Shown: positions 15,743-25,028 of the stretch, piece after piece
Numbering within the stretch: the stretch's first letter is position 1
Layout of the letters: the number at the start of each line of letters is the position of its first letter
Source: Comamonas odontotermitis
GTDB lineage: Bacteria; Pseudomonadota; Gammaproteobacteria; Burkholderiales; Burkholderiaceae_C
DNA length: 64,000 bases
Direction: 5' to 3'
NCBI RefSeq assembly: GCF_020080045.1
Contig: NZ_CP083451.1
Coordinates: forward strand, 2,542,001 to 2,606,000
Position numbers and translations under genes: made by a program
The notes under the pieces: model-generated
What the model saw: the letters and a program-made list of their open reading frames with translations, nothing else
Told to the model about the DNA's origin: nothing
Database searches by the model: none

Positions 15743-16723
15743 TCAATCCAGACGGATGTTGCGTTCCTTGACAAGCCGGCTCCAGCGGTCCAGCTCCTGA
15801 TTCAGGTGCGAGGCTAGCTCCTGCGGCGTGGAGCCGATAGGCTCTGCACCCACTCCAGCGAGCTTCTTCAGGGTGTCCGGCTGCTTCATCGCACTGTTGA
15901 GCACCTGATTGAGCCTGGCCAACACGGTGGCGGGCGTGCCCGCAGGCGCAAACACCGCAAACCAGGGCGACACCTCATAACCGGGCACGCCCGCCTCGGC
16001 GATGGTGGGCACGTCGGGCAGCGCGGATGAGCGCCTGGCCGTGGTCACGCCCAGGGCGCGCAGCTTGCCTGACTGGATATGCGGCCGCGCCGAAGTGATG
16101 CTGTCAAACATCAGATCGACCTGGCCACCGAGCATGTCAGTGACCGCCGGGCCGCTGCCCTTGTAGGGGACGTGCAGCAATTGCACACCGGCCAGCGCCG
16201 CAAACATTTCTCCTGCCAGGTGGATCGAGGTGCCGTTGCCGGCAGAGGCATAGGTGAGCTTGCCAGGCTCGCGCCGGGCATGGGCCAGCACGTCCTTGAC
16301 GGACTTGTCGGCGCTCTTGGCCGCATTTACCACCAGCACATTGGGCACCACGGCCAGCAGGCTGATGGGGGCGAAATCCTTCACCGGGTCATAGCTCAGC
16401 TTGGTGTATAGCGCCGGGTTGGTCGCCATGCCTATGGACGTGATCATGATGGTGTAGCCATCGCCCGGCTGCTTGGCTACATAGTCTGCACCGATGTTGC
16501 CGCCGGCACCGGGCCTGTTCTCGATCACGAACGGCTGGCCCAGCTCCCGCGCGGCCTGGTCACCCAGGGTGCGGGCAATGGCATCCATCGCGCCACCAGG
16601 TGGAAAGGGCACCACCCACTTGATGGGCCTGCTGGGCCAGTTCGCTTCGGTCTGGGCGATAGCCACGCCGGGCAAAACAAGAGCTGCAGCAAACAGCGAA
16701 AGCATTCGTCGGTTCAGGTTCAT
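15743..16723 (-). CDS. Bug-family periplasmic solute-binding protein in the catechol cluster
   Basis: About 326 residues. ATG 16723 opens a signal peptide (MNLNRRMLSLFAAALVLPGV, cleavage after AIAQ), then WPSRPIKWVVPFPPGGAMDA, ENRPGAGGNIGADYVAKQ and the PYKGSGPAVTDMLGGQVDL block typical of Bug receptors. It follows catC by 20 bases, so it is part of the benzoate/catechol transcript. The ligand is probably an aromatic acid or a ring-cleavage acid. No dedicated TctAB partner is present. Confidence 0.87.
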   Translation of the reverse strand: MNLNRRMLSLFAAALVLPGVAIAQTEANWPSRPIKWVVPFPPGGAMDAIARTLGDQAARELGQPFVIENRPGAGGNIGADYVAKQPGDGYTIMITSIGMATNPALYTKLSYDPVKDFAPISLLAVVPNVLVVNAAKSADKSVKDVLAHARREPGKLTYASAGNGTSIHLAGEMFAALAGVQLLHVPYKGSGPAVTDMLGGQVDLMFDSITSARPHIQSGKLRALGVTTARRSSALPDVPTIAEAGVPGYEVSPWFAVFAPAGTPATVLARLNQVLNSAMKQPDTLKKLAGVGAEPIGSTPQELASHLNQELDRWSRLVKERNIRLD

Positions 16724-16743
16724 GGCGATCCTCCGCATTCGGT

Positions 16744-17022
16744 CTACCGGATGGAAGAAGGGTGCTTGGCCAGCGGCGTCACCGTGATTTTCATGAACGG
16801 GAACAGCGGCAGCTGGCTCAGTGTGTCGTGCAGTTCGTCGTTGCTTGCTACGTCGAACACGCTGTAGTTGGCGTACTCGCCCACCACGCGCCACAGATGC
16901 GGCCATTTGCCCGAGTGCTGCAGCGCTTGCGAATAGGCCTTCTCCTCGGCCTTGATGCGCGCAGCCTCTTCGGACGGCAGGGTGGCAGGAATGTCGACGA
17001 TCATGTGAACCAGATACAGCAT
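16744..17022 (-). CDS. catC: Muconolactone delta-isomerase
   Basis: A 92-residue cytosolic enzyme converting (+)-muconolactone to 3-oxoadipate enol-lactone. It matches the compact CatC family over its full length: MLYLVHMIVDIPATLPSEEA at the N-terminus, GKWPHLWRVVGEYANYSVFD in the middle, then LHDTLSQLPLFPFMKITVTPLAKHPS. The conserved Trp-Arg and His-Pro-Ser positions are present. It lies 18 bases after pcaD, separated from catA and catB by the whole ben and pcaIJ segment, an unusual place for catC. Confidence 0.95.
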   Translation of the reverse strand: MLYLVHMIVDIPATLPSEEAARIKAEEKAYSQALQHSGKWPHLWRVVGEYANYSVFDVASNDELHDTLSQLPLFPFMKITVTPLAKHPSSIR

Positions 17023-17040
17023 GGGTTTTCCTTTGAGTGA

Positions 17041-17844
17041 TCAGGTGCTGGCGAGAAAGTCCAGCACGGCTTGGTTGAAGGCCTGGGGGACCTCCAGATT
17101 CGAGAGATGTGATGCGGGCACCGTGGCGAGTTGCGCGCCGGAAATTCCGGCTTGCATGGCTTGCGCGTCAGCCACGGTGGTAACCGGGTCGTTTTCGCCT
17201 GCCAGCAACAGCGTGGGTGTGAGAATCTTCCCGAGGCTGGCACGCAGATCCGAGGTTGCCAACGCCTCGCAGCAGGCGGCATAGCCTTCGGGGTCGATGC
17301 GTGCAATACCGTGCTGCGCGCGTCGCACAACTTCAGGGTTGGCACTCACGAAGCCTTCGGTAAACCAGCGACCCGGTGCGGAATTGGCGAGCTCTTGCAT
17401 ACCCGCGGCACCGCCGATGCGCACCATGGCGGCGCGTTCGCGCCAAGCCTGTTCGTTACCTATCTTTGCGGCGCTATTGCAGACAGCGATGGCATCAAAG
17501 CGCTGGCCCGCATGCACGCCCAGCCACAGCCCCGTGTGGCCGCCCATCGATATGCCGCAAAAAGCAGCCTGCTCGACCTGCAGCGCATCGAGAACCGCCA
17601 GCGCGTCCTGGCCCAGGTCGTCAAAACTGTATGGCCCTGGCGTGACCGAACTGCCTCCATGGCCGCGTGTGTCATAGCGGATCAGCCGGTGACGCCCGGA
17701 CAATGCCGCTACCTGCGGCGCCCACATCTCCAGGGTGGTACCCAGGGAGTTGCTCAGAATCAGCGCTGGCGCAGCAGGATCGCCATCGATGGCAACCCGG
17801 AAGTCGCCACGCTGGGTGGTCAGTTGGAAAGCTGCTTGGCTCAT
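17041..17844 (-). CDS. pcaD: 3-oxoadipate enol-lactonase
   Basis: Alpha/beta hydrolase of about 267 residues that opens enol-lactone to 3-oxoadipate; it could equally be named catD. ALILSNSLGTTLEMWAPQVA carries the oxyanion region, FCGISMGGHTG the nucleophile elbow (Gly-x-Ser-x-Gly), and VPASHLSNLEVPQAFNQAVL the catalytic His. The catalytic Asp lies in the LAGENDPVT segment. ATG 17844 follows GGAG and overlaps the stop of the relic thiolase frame (ATGA), showing that the original translational coupling survives. Confidence 0.93.
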   Translation of the reverse strand: MSQAAFQLTTQRGDFRVAIDGDPAAPALILSNSLGTTLEMWAPQVAALSGRHRLIRYDTRGHGGSSVTPGPYSFDDLGQDALAVLDALQVEQAAFCGISMGGHTGLWLGVHAGQRFDAIAVCNSAAKIGNEQAWRERAAMVRIGGAAGMQELANSAPGRWFTEGFVSANPEVVRRAQHGIARIDPEGYAACCEALATSDLRASLGKILTPTLLLAGENDPVTTVADAQAMQAGISGAQLATVPASHLSNLEVPQAFNQAVLDFLAST

Positions 17845-17969
17845 GGTTTCTCCACGCAAACGGGTTCAACGATCAAGGCAAGGTTCGGGCCCACACCGAT
17901 GCATATGGCGCGCAGGTCATACCAACCCGACGTTGTGCGGATGGCATCGCAAACGAATACGGTGCTCAT
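17841..17969 (-). pseudogene. pcaF: Internally deleted beta-ketoadipyl-CoA thiolase (pcaF) relic
   Basis: A 42-codon frame between pcaJ and pcaD. Its first residues, MSTVFVCDAIRT, are the start of 3-oxoadipyl-CoA thiolases. Residues 21-35, AICIGVGPNLALIVE, correspond to the thiolase C-terminal strand (typically TMCIGVGQGxAxxxE). The roughly 360 codons between, with both catalytic cysteines, are absent. The frame is open, starts in a TGATG overlap with pcaJ and ends in an ATGA overlap with pcaD. Several C-terminal residues differ from the usual motif, which suggests decay since the deletion. The product cannot be a thiolase. Confidence 0.75.
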
Positions 17970-18634
17970 CAGAAGCCCTCCTTTACTGCGGCGGCGATAG
18001 GCAAGCCCACAATGCCTTCCAATGCCTCGCGGCTGAGACCGGGCACCCCGTCGATCCATTGCAGGCCTGCGCTCGTGCAAGCCAACGTCGCCAGATCGGT
18101 ATAGATGCGCTTGACGCAGGCAAGGCCCGTCAGCGGATAGCTGCACTGCCTCACCAGCTTGCTCTCGCCCTTCTTGGTGAGCAGGTCCATCATCACCCAG
18201 GTCTGCCGGGCTCCGACAGCCAGATCCATGGCGCCGCCAACAGCGGGAATGGCACCGGGCTCGCCCGTGCTCCAGTTGGCCAGATCACCGGTGGCCGACA
18301 CCTGGAATGCGCCCAGCACGCAAATGTCCAGATGGCCACCACGCATCATGGCAAAGCTGTCGGCATGGTGGAAGAAGGCCCCCCCGGGCAGCAGAGTCAC
18401 TGGCTGCTTGCCGGCATTGATGAGGTCATAGTCCTCCTGCCCCTCGGGCGGCGCGGCCCCCATGCCCAGAATGCCGTTTTCGCTGTGCAGCACCACTTCC
18501 ACCCCGGCGGGCAGATGGTTGGCTACCAGGGTGGGCATACCGATGCCCAGGTTTACATAGGCGCCGTCGTGGATGTCCTGCGCAATCCGCCTTGCCATTT
18601 CATCCTTGGTTCGGCGCTGGTAGTTCGTTGTCAT
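17969..18634 (-). CDS. pcaJ: 3-oxoacid CoA-transferase, subunit B
   Basis: A 221-residue beta subunit of the succinyl-CoA:3-oxoadipate CoA-transferase (pcaJ/catJ). It begins MTTNYQRRTKDEMARRIAQD and contains YVNLGIGMPTLVANHLP followed by the catalytic-glutamate strand VVLHSENGILGMG (residues about 49-61). LPGGAFFHHADSFAMMRGGH and GAMDLAVGARQTWVMMDLL follow as in the family. Downstream of pcaI by 20 bases. Its stop overlaps the ATG of the pcaF relic. Confidence 0.94.
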   Translation of the reverse strand: MTTNYQRRTKDEMARRIAQDIHDGAYVNLGIGMPTLVANHLPAGVEVVLHSENGILGMGAAPPEGQEDYDLINAGKQPVTLLPGGAFFHHADSFAMMRGGHLDICVLGAFQVSATGDLANWSTGEPGAIPAVGGAMDLAVGARQTWVMMDLLTKKGESKLVRQCSYPLTGLACVKRIYTDLATLACTSAGLQWIDGVPGLSREALEGIVGLPIAAAVKEGF

Positions 18635-18654
18635 TCCATGCTCCTTGCTGGATT

Positions 18655-19356
18655 TCAGCCTCTTGCCTTGAAGCCACCGGCTTCCGTCTTCACGCGCGGT
18701 ACCTGCACCACTCGCTGCACGTGGATGCCGGGGGTGACAATAGCCTCGGGGTCCAGCGCGCCCAGCTCCGTCAATTCAAAGACGCTGGCGATGGTGAAGC
18801 GCGCGGCGGTGGCCATGACAGGGCCAAAGTTGCGCGCAGCCTTGCGGTAGGTCAGGTTGCCCCAACGGTCGCCACGCTCGGCCTGAACCAGCGCCACGTC
18901 GCCATGAATAGGCTGCTCAAAGACATACCAGCGGCCTTCGATCTGGCGTGTTTCCTTGCCCTTGGCCAGCTCGGTTCCATAGCCTGTGGGACAGAAGAAG
19001 CCGCCAATACCGGCTCCTGCCGCCCGCAACCGTTCGGCCAAGTTGCCCTGTGGCACCAGTTCCAGTTCGATGCGGCCGCTGCGGTAAAGCGCATCGAACA
19101 CCCAGGAATCGGCCTGGCGCGGAAAACTGCAAATGATCTTGCGCACCCGCCCAGCCTTGAGCAAGGCCGCCAAACCCTGGTCGCCATTGCCCGCGTTGTT
19201 ATTGACCAGGGTCAGGTCCTTGGCGCCCTGCTCGATCAAGCCTTCGATCAGTTCGACGGGAATGCCTGCCGTGCCAAATCCCCCCACTAGTACCGTGGCG
19301 CCGTCTTTCACACCGTGTAAGGCATCGGCTACGGTGCGTACTGTTTTATCGATCAT
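18655..19356 (-). CDS. pcaI: 3-oxoacid CoA-transferase, subunit A
   Basis: A 233-residue alpha subunit paired with the next gene. Family features are VLVGGFGTAGIPVELIEGLI near residues 22-41, LTLVNNNAGNGDQGLAALL, KIICSFPRQ and FFCPTGYGTELAKGKE. The pair transfers CoA from succinyl-CoA to 3-oxoadipate; SCOT-type acetoacetate transfer is the main alternative, but the ben-cat-pcaD context favours 3-oxoadipate. Confidence 0.94.
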   Translation of the reverse strand: MIDKTVRTVADALHGVKDGATVLVGGFGTAGIPVELIEGLIEQGAKDLTLVNNNAGNGDQGLAALLKAGRVRKIICSFPRQADSWVFDALYRSGRIELELVPQGNLAERLRAAGAGIGGFFCPTGYGTELAKGKETRQIEGRWYVFEQPIHGDVALVQAERGDRWGNLTYRKAARNFGPVMATAARFTIASVFELTELGALDPEAIVTPGIHVQRVVQVPRVKTEAGGFKARG

Positions 19357-19386
19357 GCAAACTCCTCTCTGCGCGGTACCGCCGGA

Positions 19387-20736
19387 TCAGACAACGGGGC
19401 GGGCTACAGCTCCTGAGACGCTGGGCAGTTCGGCCTTGCCGCTGTACCAGAGAATGAAGCAGCCGATGGCCAGCGCCGCCACGAGGCCGGGCACGGCAAA
19501 CACCAGGAAATTCAGCTTCAGCGGCAGGGCCGCTGCCATCAGCCAGCCACCCAGCAGCGGACCAACGATGGCGCCCGTGCGGCCAATGCCCGAAGCCCAT
19601 CCCAGCCCCGTGGAGCGAATGGCCAGCGGATAGAACTGCGCTGTATTGGCGTACAGCAGGATCTGCGTGCCGATGGTGGTGGCGCCCGCGATGGCGATCA
19701 GCAGGTACAGCACGGGCATCGGGCTGTTGAGGCCCAGCAGTGCGATTGACACCGTTCCCAGTGTGAAGAAGGCCACCACGACCTTGGGCAGACTGAAGCG
19801 ATCGCCCAGCCAGCCACCGGCAATCGCACCGACCACCCCGCCGAAGTTCAGCATCAGCAGAAATGACAGGCTCGATCCCAGGCTGTAGCCGGCACCAGCC
19901 ATCAGCTTGGGCAGCCAGGAGCCCAGCGCATACACCATCAGCAGGCAGCAGAAGAAGGACAGCCAGATCATGAAGGTACCCATCGCACGGCCCTGCTGGA
20001 ACAGATCAAGCATGGGCACGCTCGCGCCCTTCGCATCGGCCTGTACCAGATGCACATCGGCACCCAGTTGCTCCAGAGGCACCACCTGGCCCAGCATCTG
20101 GCGCGCCTTGACCTGCTGACCCTGGCGCAGCAGAAAGCCGACCGACTCCGGCAACTTCCACAGGATGACGGGCAGCAGCACCAGCGGTACGGCAGCGGCC
20201 CAGAACATGGACTGCCAGCCAAAGCGCGGCAGCATGTAGATACCCAGGCCGGCGCACAGCACGCCGCCCAGCGAGTAGCCGCTGAACATGATGGCCACCA
20301 AGGTGCTACGAGCGCGCTTGGGCGCATACTCATTTACCAGCGCCACGGCATTGGGCATCAGGCCGCCGCAGCCCAGGCCCGCGATGAAGCGAAAAATGCC
20401 AAACTCGGTGGGTGTCGAGGCAAAGCCACTCAGAAAGGTCGAGACGCTGAAGAGCACGAAGCTGATGGCCACGCCCTTCTTGCGGCCAATGCGGTCCGCC
20501 AGTGGGCCGAATACGAAAGCGCCAAACATCATGCCGAACAGCGCATAGCTACCCAGCGCGCCGGCCTCCACCGGGGTCAGCCCCCATTCCTTCATCAACA
20601 CCGGCAGCACTGCGCCATAGATGAACAGGTCATACCCGTCAAACACCAGCAACAAGGCACACAGGAGCGTCACCATCCAGTGAAATCGGGTGAAGCGGGC
20701 GTTGTCAATGATCTGGTTGACTTCAATTGTCTTCAT
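19387..20736 (-). CDS. benK: MFS transporter, aromatic acid:H+ symporter (BenK-like)
   Basis: A 449-residue, 12-helix carrier beginning MKTIEVNQIIDNARFTRFHW at ATG 20736. Near residue 34 it has LLVFDGYDLFIYGAVLPVLM, the helix 1 DGYD motif of AAHS carriers, then GPLADRIGRKKG (motif A) near 80-91. Placed between ridA and pcaI inside the ben/cat run, it is the best candidate for a BenK-type benzoate permease; cis,cis-muconate or another aromatic acid remains possible. Confidence 0.85.
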   Translation of the reverse strand: MKTIEVNQIIDNARFTRFHWMVTLLCALLLVFDGYDLFIYGAVLPVLMKEWGLTPVEAGALGSYALFGMMFGAFVFGPLADRIGRKKGVAISFVLFSVSTFLSGFASTPTEFGIFRFIAGLGCGGLMPNAVALVNEYAPKRARSTLVAIMFSGYSLGGVLCAGLGIYMLPRFGWQSMFWAAAVPLVLLPVILWKLPESVGFLLRQGQQVKARQMLGQVVPLEQLGADVHLVQADAKGASVPMLDLFQQGRAMGTFMIWLSFFCCLLMVYALGSWLPKLMAGAGYSLGSSLSFLLMLNFGGVVGAIAGGWLGDRFSLPKVVVAFFTLGTVSIALLGLNSPMPVLYLLIAIAGATTIGTQILLYANTAQFYPLAIRSTGLGWASGIGRTGAIVGPLLGGWLMAAALPLKLNFLVFAVPGLVAALAIGCFILWYSGKAELPSVSGAVARPVV

Positions 20737-20776
20737 GTCGGTCTCCTGCTGTTTTTCTGTGTCAGGACTGAGTCTT

Positions 20777-21193
20777 TCAGCCTGGTTTGGACTGGCCAGC
20801 TGGCAGCACCGCCACGGCCTTGATTTCCACGATGTACCCCGGCGCACCGCCAAGCATGTGCGCGCCAACTGCCGTCCACGCTGGCAGCGGATGCGCTTTG
20901 AAGTAGCGGTTGCGCACCTGCATGAACAAGGGCAGGTCGCGCATGTCTGTATGAAAGCTCGTCAGGTCGACCACATCTGCAAGCGACGCACCCGCCGCCT
21001 CCAGTACGAGCCGCAGGTTGTCGAACGCCTGCGCGATCTGGGCCTCACGGGCCTCAACCAGTTGCATCGACGAATCTCGCCCGATCTGGCCCGACACATA
21101 GACGGCATTGCCCACTTTCAAGGCGGGGGCGTAGCCGATCTTTTCGTATACCGCCTCCATTCCCGGCGGAATAACGGCTTTGCGATCACACAT
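20777..21193 (-). CDS. RidA/YjgF/UK114-family protein
   Basis: A 138-residue protein of the Rid family: APALKVGNAVYVSGQIGRDS near 22-41, IAQAFDNLRLVLEAAGASLA near 53-72 and a C-terminal GYIVEIKAVAVLP strand. It lacks the exact RidA-type Arg in a C-terminal IEIEAIA(R) context, so an imine deaminase role is not assured. Its place between benD and the MFS gene suggests a helper acting on a reactive intermediate, perhaps an enol or lactone in ring cleavage. That role is inference. Confidence 0.85.
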   Translation of the reverse strand: MCDRKAVIPPGMEAVYEKIGYAPALKVGNAVYVSGQIGRDSSMQLVEAREAQIAQAFDNLRLVLEAAGASLADVVDLTSFHTDMRDLPLFMQVRNRYFKAHPLPAWTAVGAHMLGGAPGYIVEIKAVAVLPAGQSKPG

Positions 21194-21261
21194 GGAATCT
21201 CCTTGCCCGGCGAGCGAGCGCCGGTTTTCAGGGTGGGAATGGAAGGTGCGGAAGCTGCCGG

Positions 21262-22053
21262 TCAGCCGTTGTCACCGCCTGCTACCGGCAGCACGGCGCC
21301 CGTGATGTAGGCAGCTTCATCCGATGCCAGGAACAGAATCGGCCCGACCTGGTCGTCCAGGCTGCCGTAGCGCTTGAAGAAGCTCGATTCAGTGACCTGC
21401 TGAACCGCTTCACCCATCCATACCTGCTCTTGCGCGCTGTCGCCCTCCGCGTTGCGAGGTACCCGTCTGGGCGGCGCGTTGGTTCCACCCGGCGCGGTTG
21501 CAACGACACGGATATGCTGTTGCGCATACTCCATCGCCAGAGCCTGCGTCAAGGCATTGACACCGCCCTTGGCCGCCGAGTACGGCACGCGGCGGATGCC
21601 GCGCGTGGCGTTCGATGAAACGTTGACGATGGTGCCGCCACCGCGCTCCAGCAGATGCGGCAGCACGGCATGGCAGGCATACAGCGTGGGCATCAGCGAG
21701 CGGCGAATTTCCGCATCGATCTGTGTGGGCTCGAAATCCGCATAGGGCCGCATGCGGATGGCTCCGCCCACGCCGTTGATCAGGATGTCGATTCCGCCAA
21801 ACGTCTTCACCGCAAATGCCATCGCTGCGTCGGCGCCTTCATAGGTTTCGAGATCGGTGACAAAGCCCACTGCATGCGGGCTGCCCGCCTCGACCGCCAC
21901 ATCGGTGATGAAATCGGCGCGGTCAACAAACAGCACCTTGCCGCCTTCGGCAACGGCACGCAGCGCTACTCCGCGTCCGATGCCCTGAGCAGCGCCAGTG
22001 ACCACCATCACTTTTCCGGCAAACCGCTGGTTCATGCTCGTATTTGCGCTCAT
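21262..22053 (-). CDS. benD: 1,6-dihydroxycyclohexa-2,4-diene-1-carboxylate dehydrogenase
   Basis: SDR enzyme of about 263 residues that oxidises the benzoate cis-diol to catechol with loss of CO2. Motifs are VVTGAAQGIGRGVAL (NAD loop), INGVGGAIRM, the catalytic Ser in VNVSS and YSAAKGG. The conserved PPRRVPRN segment after APGGTNA is characteristic of BenD/XylL. ATG 22053 overlaps the benC stop (ATGA), indicating coupling; ATG 22035 is a possible alternative. Confidence 0.93.
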   Translation of the reverse strand: MSANTSMNQRFAGKVMVVTGAAQGIGRGVALRAVAEGGKVLFVDRADFITDVAVEAGSPHAVGFVTDLETYEGADAAMAFAVKTFGGIDILINGVGGAIRMRPYADFEPTQIDAEIRRSLMPTLYACHAVLPHLLERGGGTIVNVSSNATRGIRRVPYSAAKGGVNALTQALAMEYAQQHIRVVATAPGGTNAPPRRVPRNAEGDSAQEQVWMGEAVQQVTESSFFKRYGSLDDQVGPILFLASDEAAYITGAVLPVAGGDNG

Positions 22054-23069
22054 GACACTACCGCCAGGTTGGGTGTGAACTTCTCGTAGTGGAAGCTTGC
22101 AGGCGCAATGCCTTCTGCCTTGAAGTGCTTTTGCACCGCCTCCACCATGGGCGGCGGGCCGCACAGGTAGACATCGACGTTGCCGCTGTGCAGCACCTCT
22201 GGTGCCAGGTGCTGGGTCACATAGCCCTGGCGCGGATGCGTGGTCTGCGGATCGGCGACGCAGGTGCTGAACGTGAAGCAAGAGATGCGGGCAGCATACG
22301 CCTCCAGCCGATCGACCATCACCAGGTCCTGGTCACGGGTCACGCCATAGACCAGATGCACGGGTTGACTCGTGCCGTGCATGGCCAGCACCTCCAGCAT
22401 GGACAGAAACGGCGCCAGCCCTGTGCCGCCAGCCAAGAACAACAGCGGGCGTGTCACCGAGCGCAGATAAAAACTGCCCAGCGGCCCGGTCATCTCCAGC
22501 ATCTGCCCAGACTGTGCTGTGCCCAGCCAGGTGCTCATCAGGCCGTCTGGCACCTGCTTGATCATGAAGCTCATGCGCTGCGCGCCGGGCATCGAACTGA
22601 ATGAATAGGACCGGTGCTGGCCACTACCCGGCACACCGATGTTCACATACTGGCCCGGGAGGAACACTGGCGCCGTATCGGCGACATCCAGCACCAGTTC
22701 ATAGGCTGCATCGCCAAAGGGCCCGACCTGTGCCACAGTAGCCTGGAAGGCAGCGGTACCCGTCTTGCAAGCGCTGGATGGCACGGGCACGGAGATCACG
22801 CAGTCCGACCTGGGTACCATCTGGCAGGTCAGCACCAGGCCCTCGGCGGCTTCGTCCCCCGTCAGCGCGTCCTCAATGTAGTCATCTCCCAGGTCGTAAG
22901 CGCCGCTTTCGGCCTTGCATTTGCAGGTGCCACAGACACCGTCGGAGCAGTCCATGGGCAGGTTGATGCGATGGCGGAAGGCCGCATCCAGCACCTTTTC
23001 GTTGGCACTGCAATCCACGAAACGGGTCACCCCGTCTTCAAAATTCAGTGCAATGCGATAGCTGTTCAT
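22050..23069 (-). CDS. benC: Benzoate 1,2-dioxygenase reductase component
   Basis: A 339-residue electron-transfer protein. The N-terminal plant-type [2Fe-2S] domain has CSDGVCGTCKCKAESG near residues 41-56 with a distant fourth Cys in LVLTCQ. A ferredoxin-reductase domain follows, with RSYSFSS for FAD and FLAGGTGLAPFLSML for NAD(P)H. It feeds electrons from NADH to BenAB. It begins 18 bases after the benB stop and overlaps benD. Confidence 0.95.
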   Translation of the reverse strand: MNSYRIALNFEDGVTRFVDCSANEKVLDAAFRHRINLPMDCSDGVCGTCKCKAESGAYDLGDDYIEDALTGDEAAEGLVLTCQMVPRSDCVISVPVPSSACKTGTAAFQATVAQVGPFGDAAYELVLDVADTAPVFLPGQYVNIGVPGSGQHRSYSFSSMPGAQRMSFMIKQVPDGLMSTWLGTAQSGQMLEMTGPLGSFYLRSVTRPLLFLAGGTGLAPFLSMLEVLAMHGTSQPVHLVYGVTRDQDLVMVDRLEAYAARISCFTFSTCVADPQTTHPRQGYVTQHLAPEVLHSGNVDVYLCGPPPMVEAVQKHFKAEGIAPASFHYEKFTPNLAVVS

Positions 23070-23087
23070 TGTCGATCTCCCTGGTGG

Positions 23088-23588
23088 TCAGATGTGATAG
23101 ACATCGATGACCTGACGGATATAGTCGTTCTTCAGAACAATCTTCTTGCGTGCAATCAGAAAGCCGCCATCCGCCTTGCGCAGCGTGACGAACACGGTGC
23201 CGAAGAAGTGATCGGTCAACTTGTAGCGGTGGCTCAAGGTATGAAAGTTGTAGCGCACATCCACCGTATCGCTGTGCTCGGCCAATACCTCCACATTGGT
23301 AATCATGTGGTTGGTGCGTGGCTCGGGCATGGAGGCGCTGGAGCGCTCTGTCTTGATGCGGAAGACCCGGTCTTCCAGGCCGTTGCGGTTGGGGTAGTAG
23401 ATCAGCGAGATCTGGCTTTGCGGATCATCGGTGAGCCGGTCGTCATCGTCCCAGGCGGGCATCCAGTACTCGGCATCGGGGGCGTACAGCGCCAGCCAGG
23501 GCTCCCATTCGCGGTCATCCAGATGGCGCGCCTCGCGATAGAGAAAGGCGCAGATGGCGTTGTATTCTATGGAGGCAGCAGCGTTCAT
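23088..23588 (-). CDS. benB: Benzoate 1,2-dioxygenase small (beta) subunit
   Basis: A 166-residue ring-hydroxylating dioxygenase beta subunit. It shows the SnoaL/NTF2-like fold pattern: [20 protein letters not shown] near residues 13-32, [25 protein letters not shown] and RPRVRT-like region replaced by [16 protein letters not shown] 23588 overlaps the benA stop (ATGA), as expected for co-translated subunits. Confidence 0.94.
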   Translation of the reverse strand: MNAAASIEYNAICAFLYREARHLDDREWEPWLALYAPDAEYWMPAWDDDDRLTDDPQSQISLIYYPNRNGLEDRVFRIKTERSSASMPEPRTNHMITNVEVLAEHSDTVDVRYNFHTLSHRYKLTDHFFGTVFVTLRKADGGFLIARKKIVLKNDYIRQVIDVYHI

Positions 23589-24946
23589 GGCTGAACTCCT
23601 TCCCGTTCCTGCTTCAAAGCCTGGCGCATCGTCCTGGCCCAGTAGCTGTGCTGACACACGAACAGGCCCTCGTCTTCGCTACGCTCTCCGCTGAGCAAGG
23701 GATTCATGCCCATTTTTCTTGCGTTTTCGTCGGGTCCGTCGATCCACAGCGGCTCGCCACGGCTCATGTCGTTCCAGCGCACGGCCGTGCCGGCATACCC
23801 AGCCTGGCAGGCTCGGAACTCCTCCAGATCGTCCGCCGTCCCCATGCCGGAGACATTGAAGAAGTCCTCGTACTGGCGGATGCGGATGGCGCGGTCTTCG
23901 GCGCTTTCGCCCTTGGGGCCGAAACAGAAGATGCTGATCTCGGTCTGGTTCACGCTCAGCGGCCTGGCAACGCGGATCTGCGTGCCGAACTGGTCCATCA
24001 GGAATACATTGGGGTACAGGCACAGGTTGCGGGTCTGGCTGACGATGATGTCCGCGCGCTCCTGGCCGACGCGCTGGGCGAGTTGCTTGCGCTGGTTCCA
24101 GATCGGACGCACCTCGGGATTCAAGGTATTGGTCCACAGCAGGATATGGCCATTCTCGAAGCCATAGACGCCGGCCACCGATTTGCTCCAGTTGTTGGCA
24201 TCAGTGGCCTTGGTGCCCTCCTCGTGGCGGCGGCCCATGGTGGCCGCATAGTTCCAATGCACCGAGCTGACGTGGTAGCCATCGCAGCCGTTCTCCATCT
24301 GCATCTTCCAGTTGCCGTCATAGATGTAGCTGGAGTTGCCACGCAGCACCTCCAGACCATGGGGCGCCTGGTCCACAATCTGGTCGATGATGACTTTCGT
24401 CTCGCCCAGGTAGTCCTCCAGTGGCTGCACGTGGGGGTTCAGGCTGCCGAACAGAAAACCACGGTAGCTCTGGAACCGCGCTACCTTGGTCAGATCGTGC
24501 GAACCGTTCTGGTTGAAGGAGACTGGGTATTCGGTTGTTTTCTCGTCCTTGACCTTGAGCAGCTTGCCACTGTTGTTGAAGGTCCAGCCATGGAATGGGC
24601 AGGTAAAGCTGCCCTTGTTGCCATGTTTGCGGCGACACAGCATGGCGCCTTTGTGCGCGCAGGCATTGATCACCGCATGCAGTTCGCCGTGCTTGTCGCG
24701 GGTGACGATGATGGGCTGGCGACCGATCGTGGTGGTGTAGTAGTCGTTGTTGTCTGGAATCTGGCTTTCGTGTGCCAGATAGACCCAGTTCGATTCGAAA
24801 AGGTACTTCATCTCCAGTTCGAACAGCTCGGGATTGGTGAATATGTCGCGGCGGCAGCGAAAGACACCGGTCTCCTTGTCGTCTTGCACCGCCGTTTCCA
24901 GCAGCGTCTCGACAGCGTCGTATTTGTCAGCAGCAGTCGTGTTCAT
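23585..24946 (-). CDS. benA: Benzoate 1,2-dioxygenase large (alpha) subunit
   Basis: A 453-residue terminal oxygenase forming benzoate cis-1,2-diol. The Rieske centre is [10 protein letters not shown] and CPFHGW (residues about 95-120), giving Cys-x-His and Cys-x2-His. The mononuclear iron site is in [15 protein letters not shown] (about 213-227), with bridging Asp and the two His. ATG 24946 starts [20 protein letters not shown]; the longer frame adds residues without family resemblance. First gene of the benABCD block, 82 bases after catA. Confidence 0.96.
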   Translation of the reverse strand: MNTTAADKYDAVETLLETAVQDDKETGVFRCRRDIFTNPELFELEMKYLFESNWVYLAHESQIPDNNDYYTTTIGRQPIIVTRDKHGELHAVINACAHKGAMLCRRKHGNKGSFTCPFHGWTFNNSGKLLKVKDEKTTEYPVSFNQNGSHDLTKVARFQSYRGFLFGSLNPHVQPLEDYLGETKVIIDQIVDQAPHGLEVLRGNSSYIYDGNWKMQMENGCDGYHVSSVHWNYAATMGRRHEEGTKATDANNWSKSVAGVYGFENGHILLWTNTLNPEVRPIWNQRKQLAQRVGQERADIIVSQTRNLCLYPNVFLMDQFGTQIRVARPLSVNQTEISIFCFGPKGESAEDRAIRIRQYEDFFNVSGMGTADDLEEFRACQAGYAGTAVRWNDMSRGEPLWIDGPDENARKMGMNPLLSGERSEDEGLFVCQHSYWARTMRQALKQEREGVQP

Positions 24947-25028
24947 GGTAGGGTCTCGTTGGGGTGCAGCCATCCCCCGTGGCGCTCGGCCACGGTCTGG
25001 CTCTAACAGGGAAACAGGGGAGGTAGGT

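Noticed and set aside
17969..19356. Calling the CoA-transferase pair acetoacetate-specific (ScoAB)
   Set aside because: Sequence alone allows it, but the position between BenK-like, pcaF relic and pcaD genes favours 3-oxoadipate.
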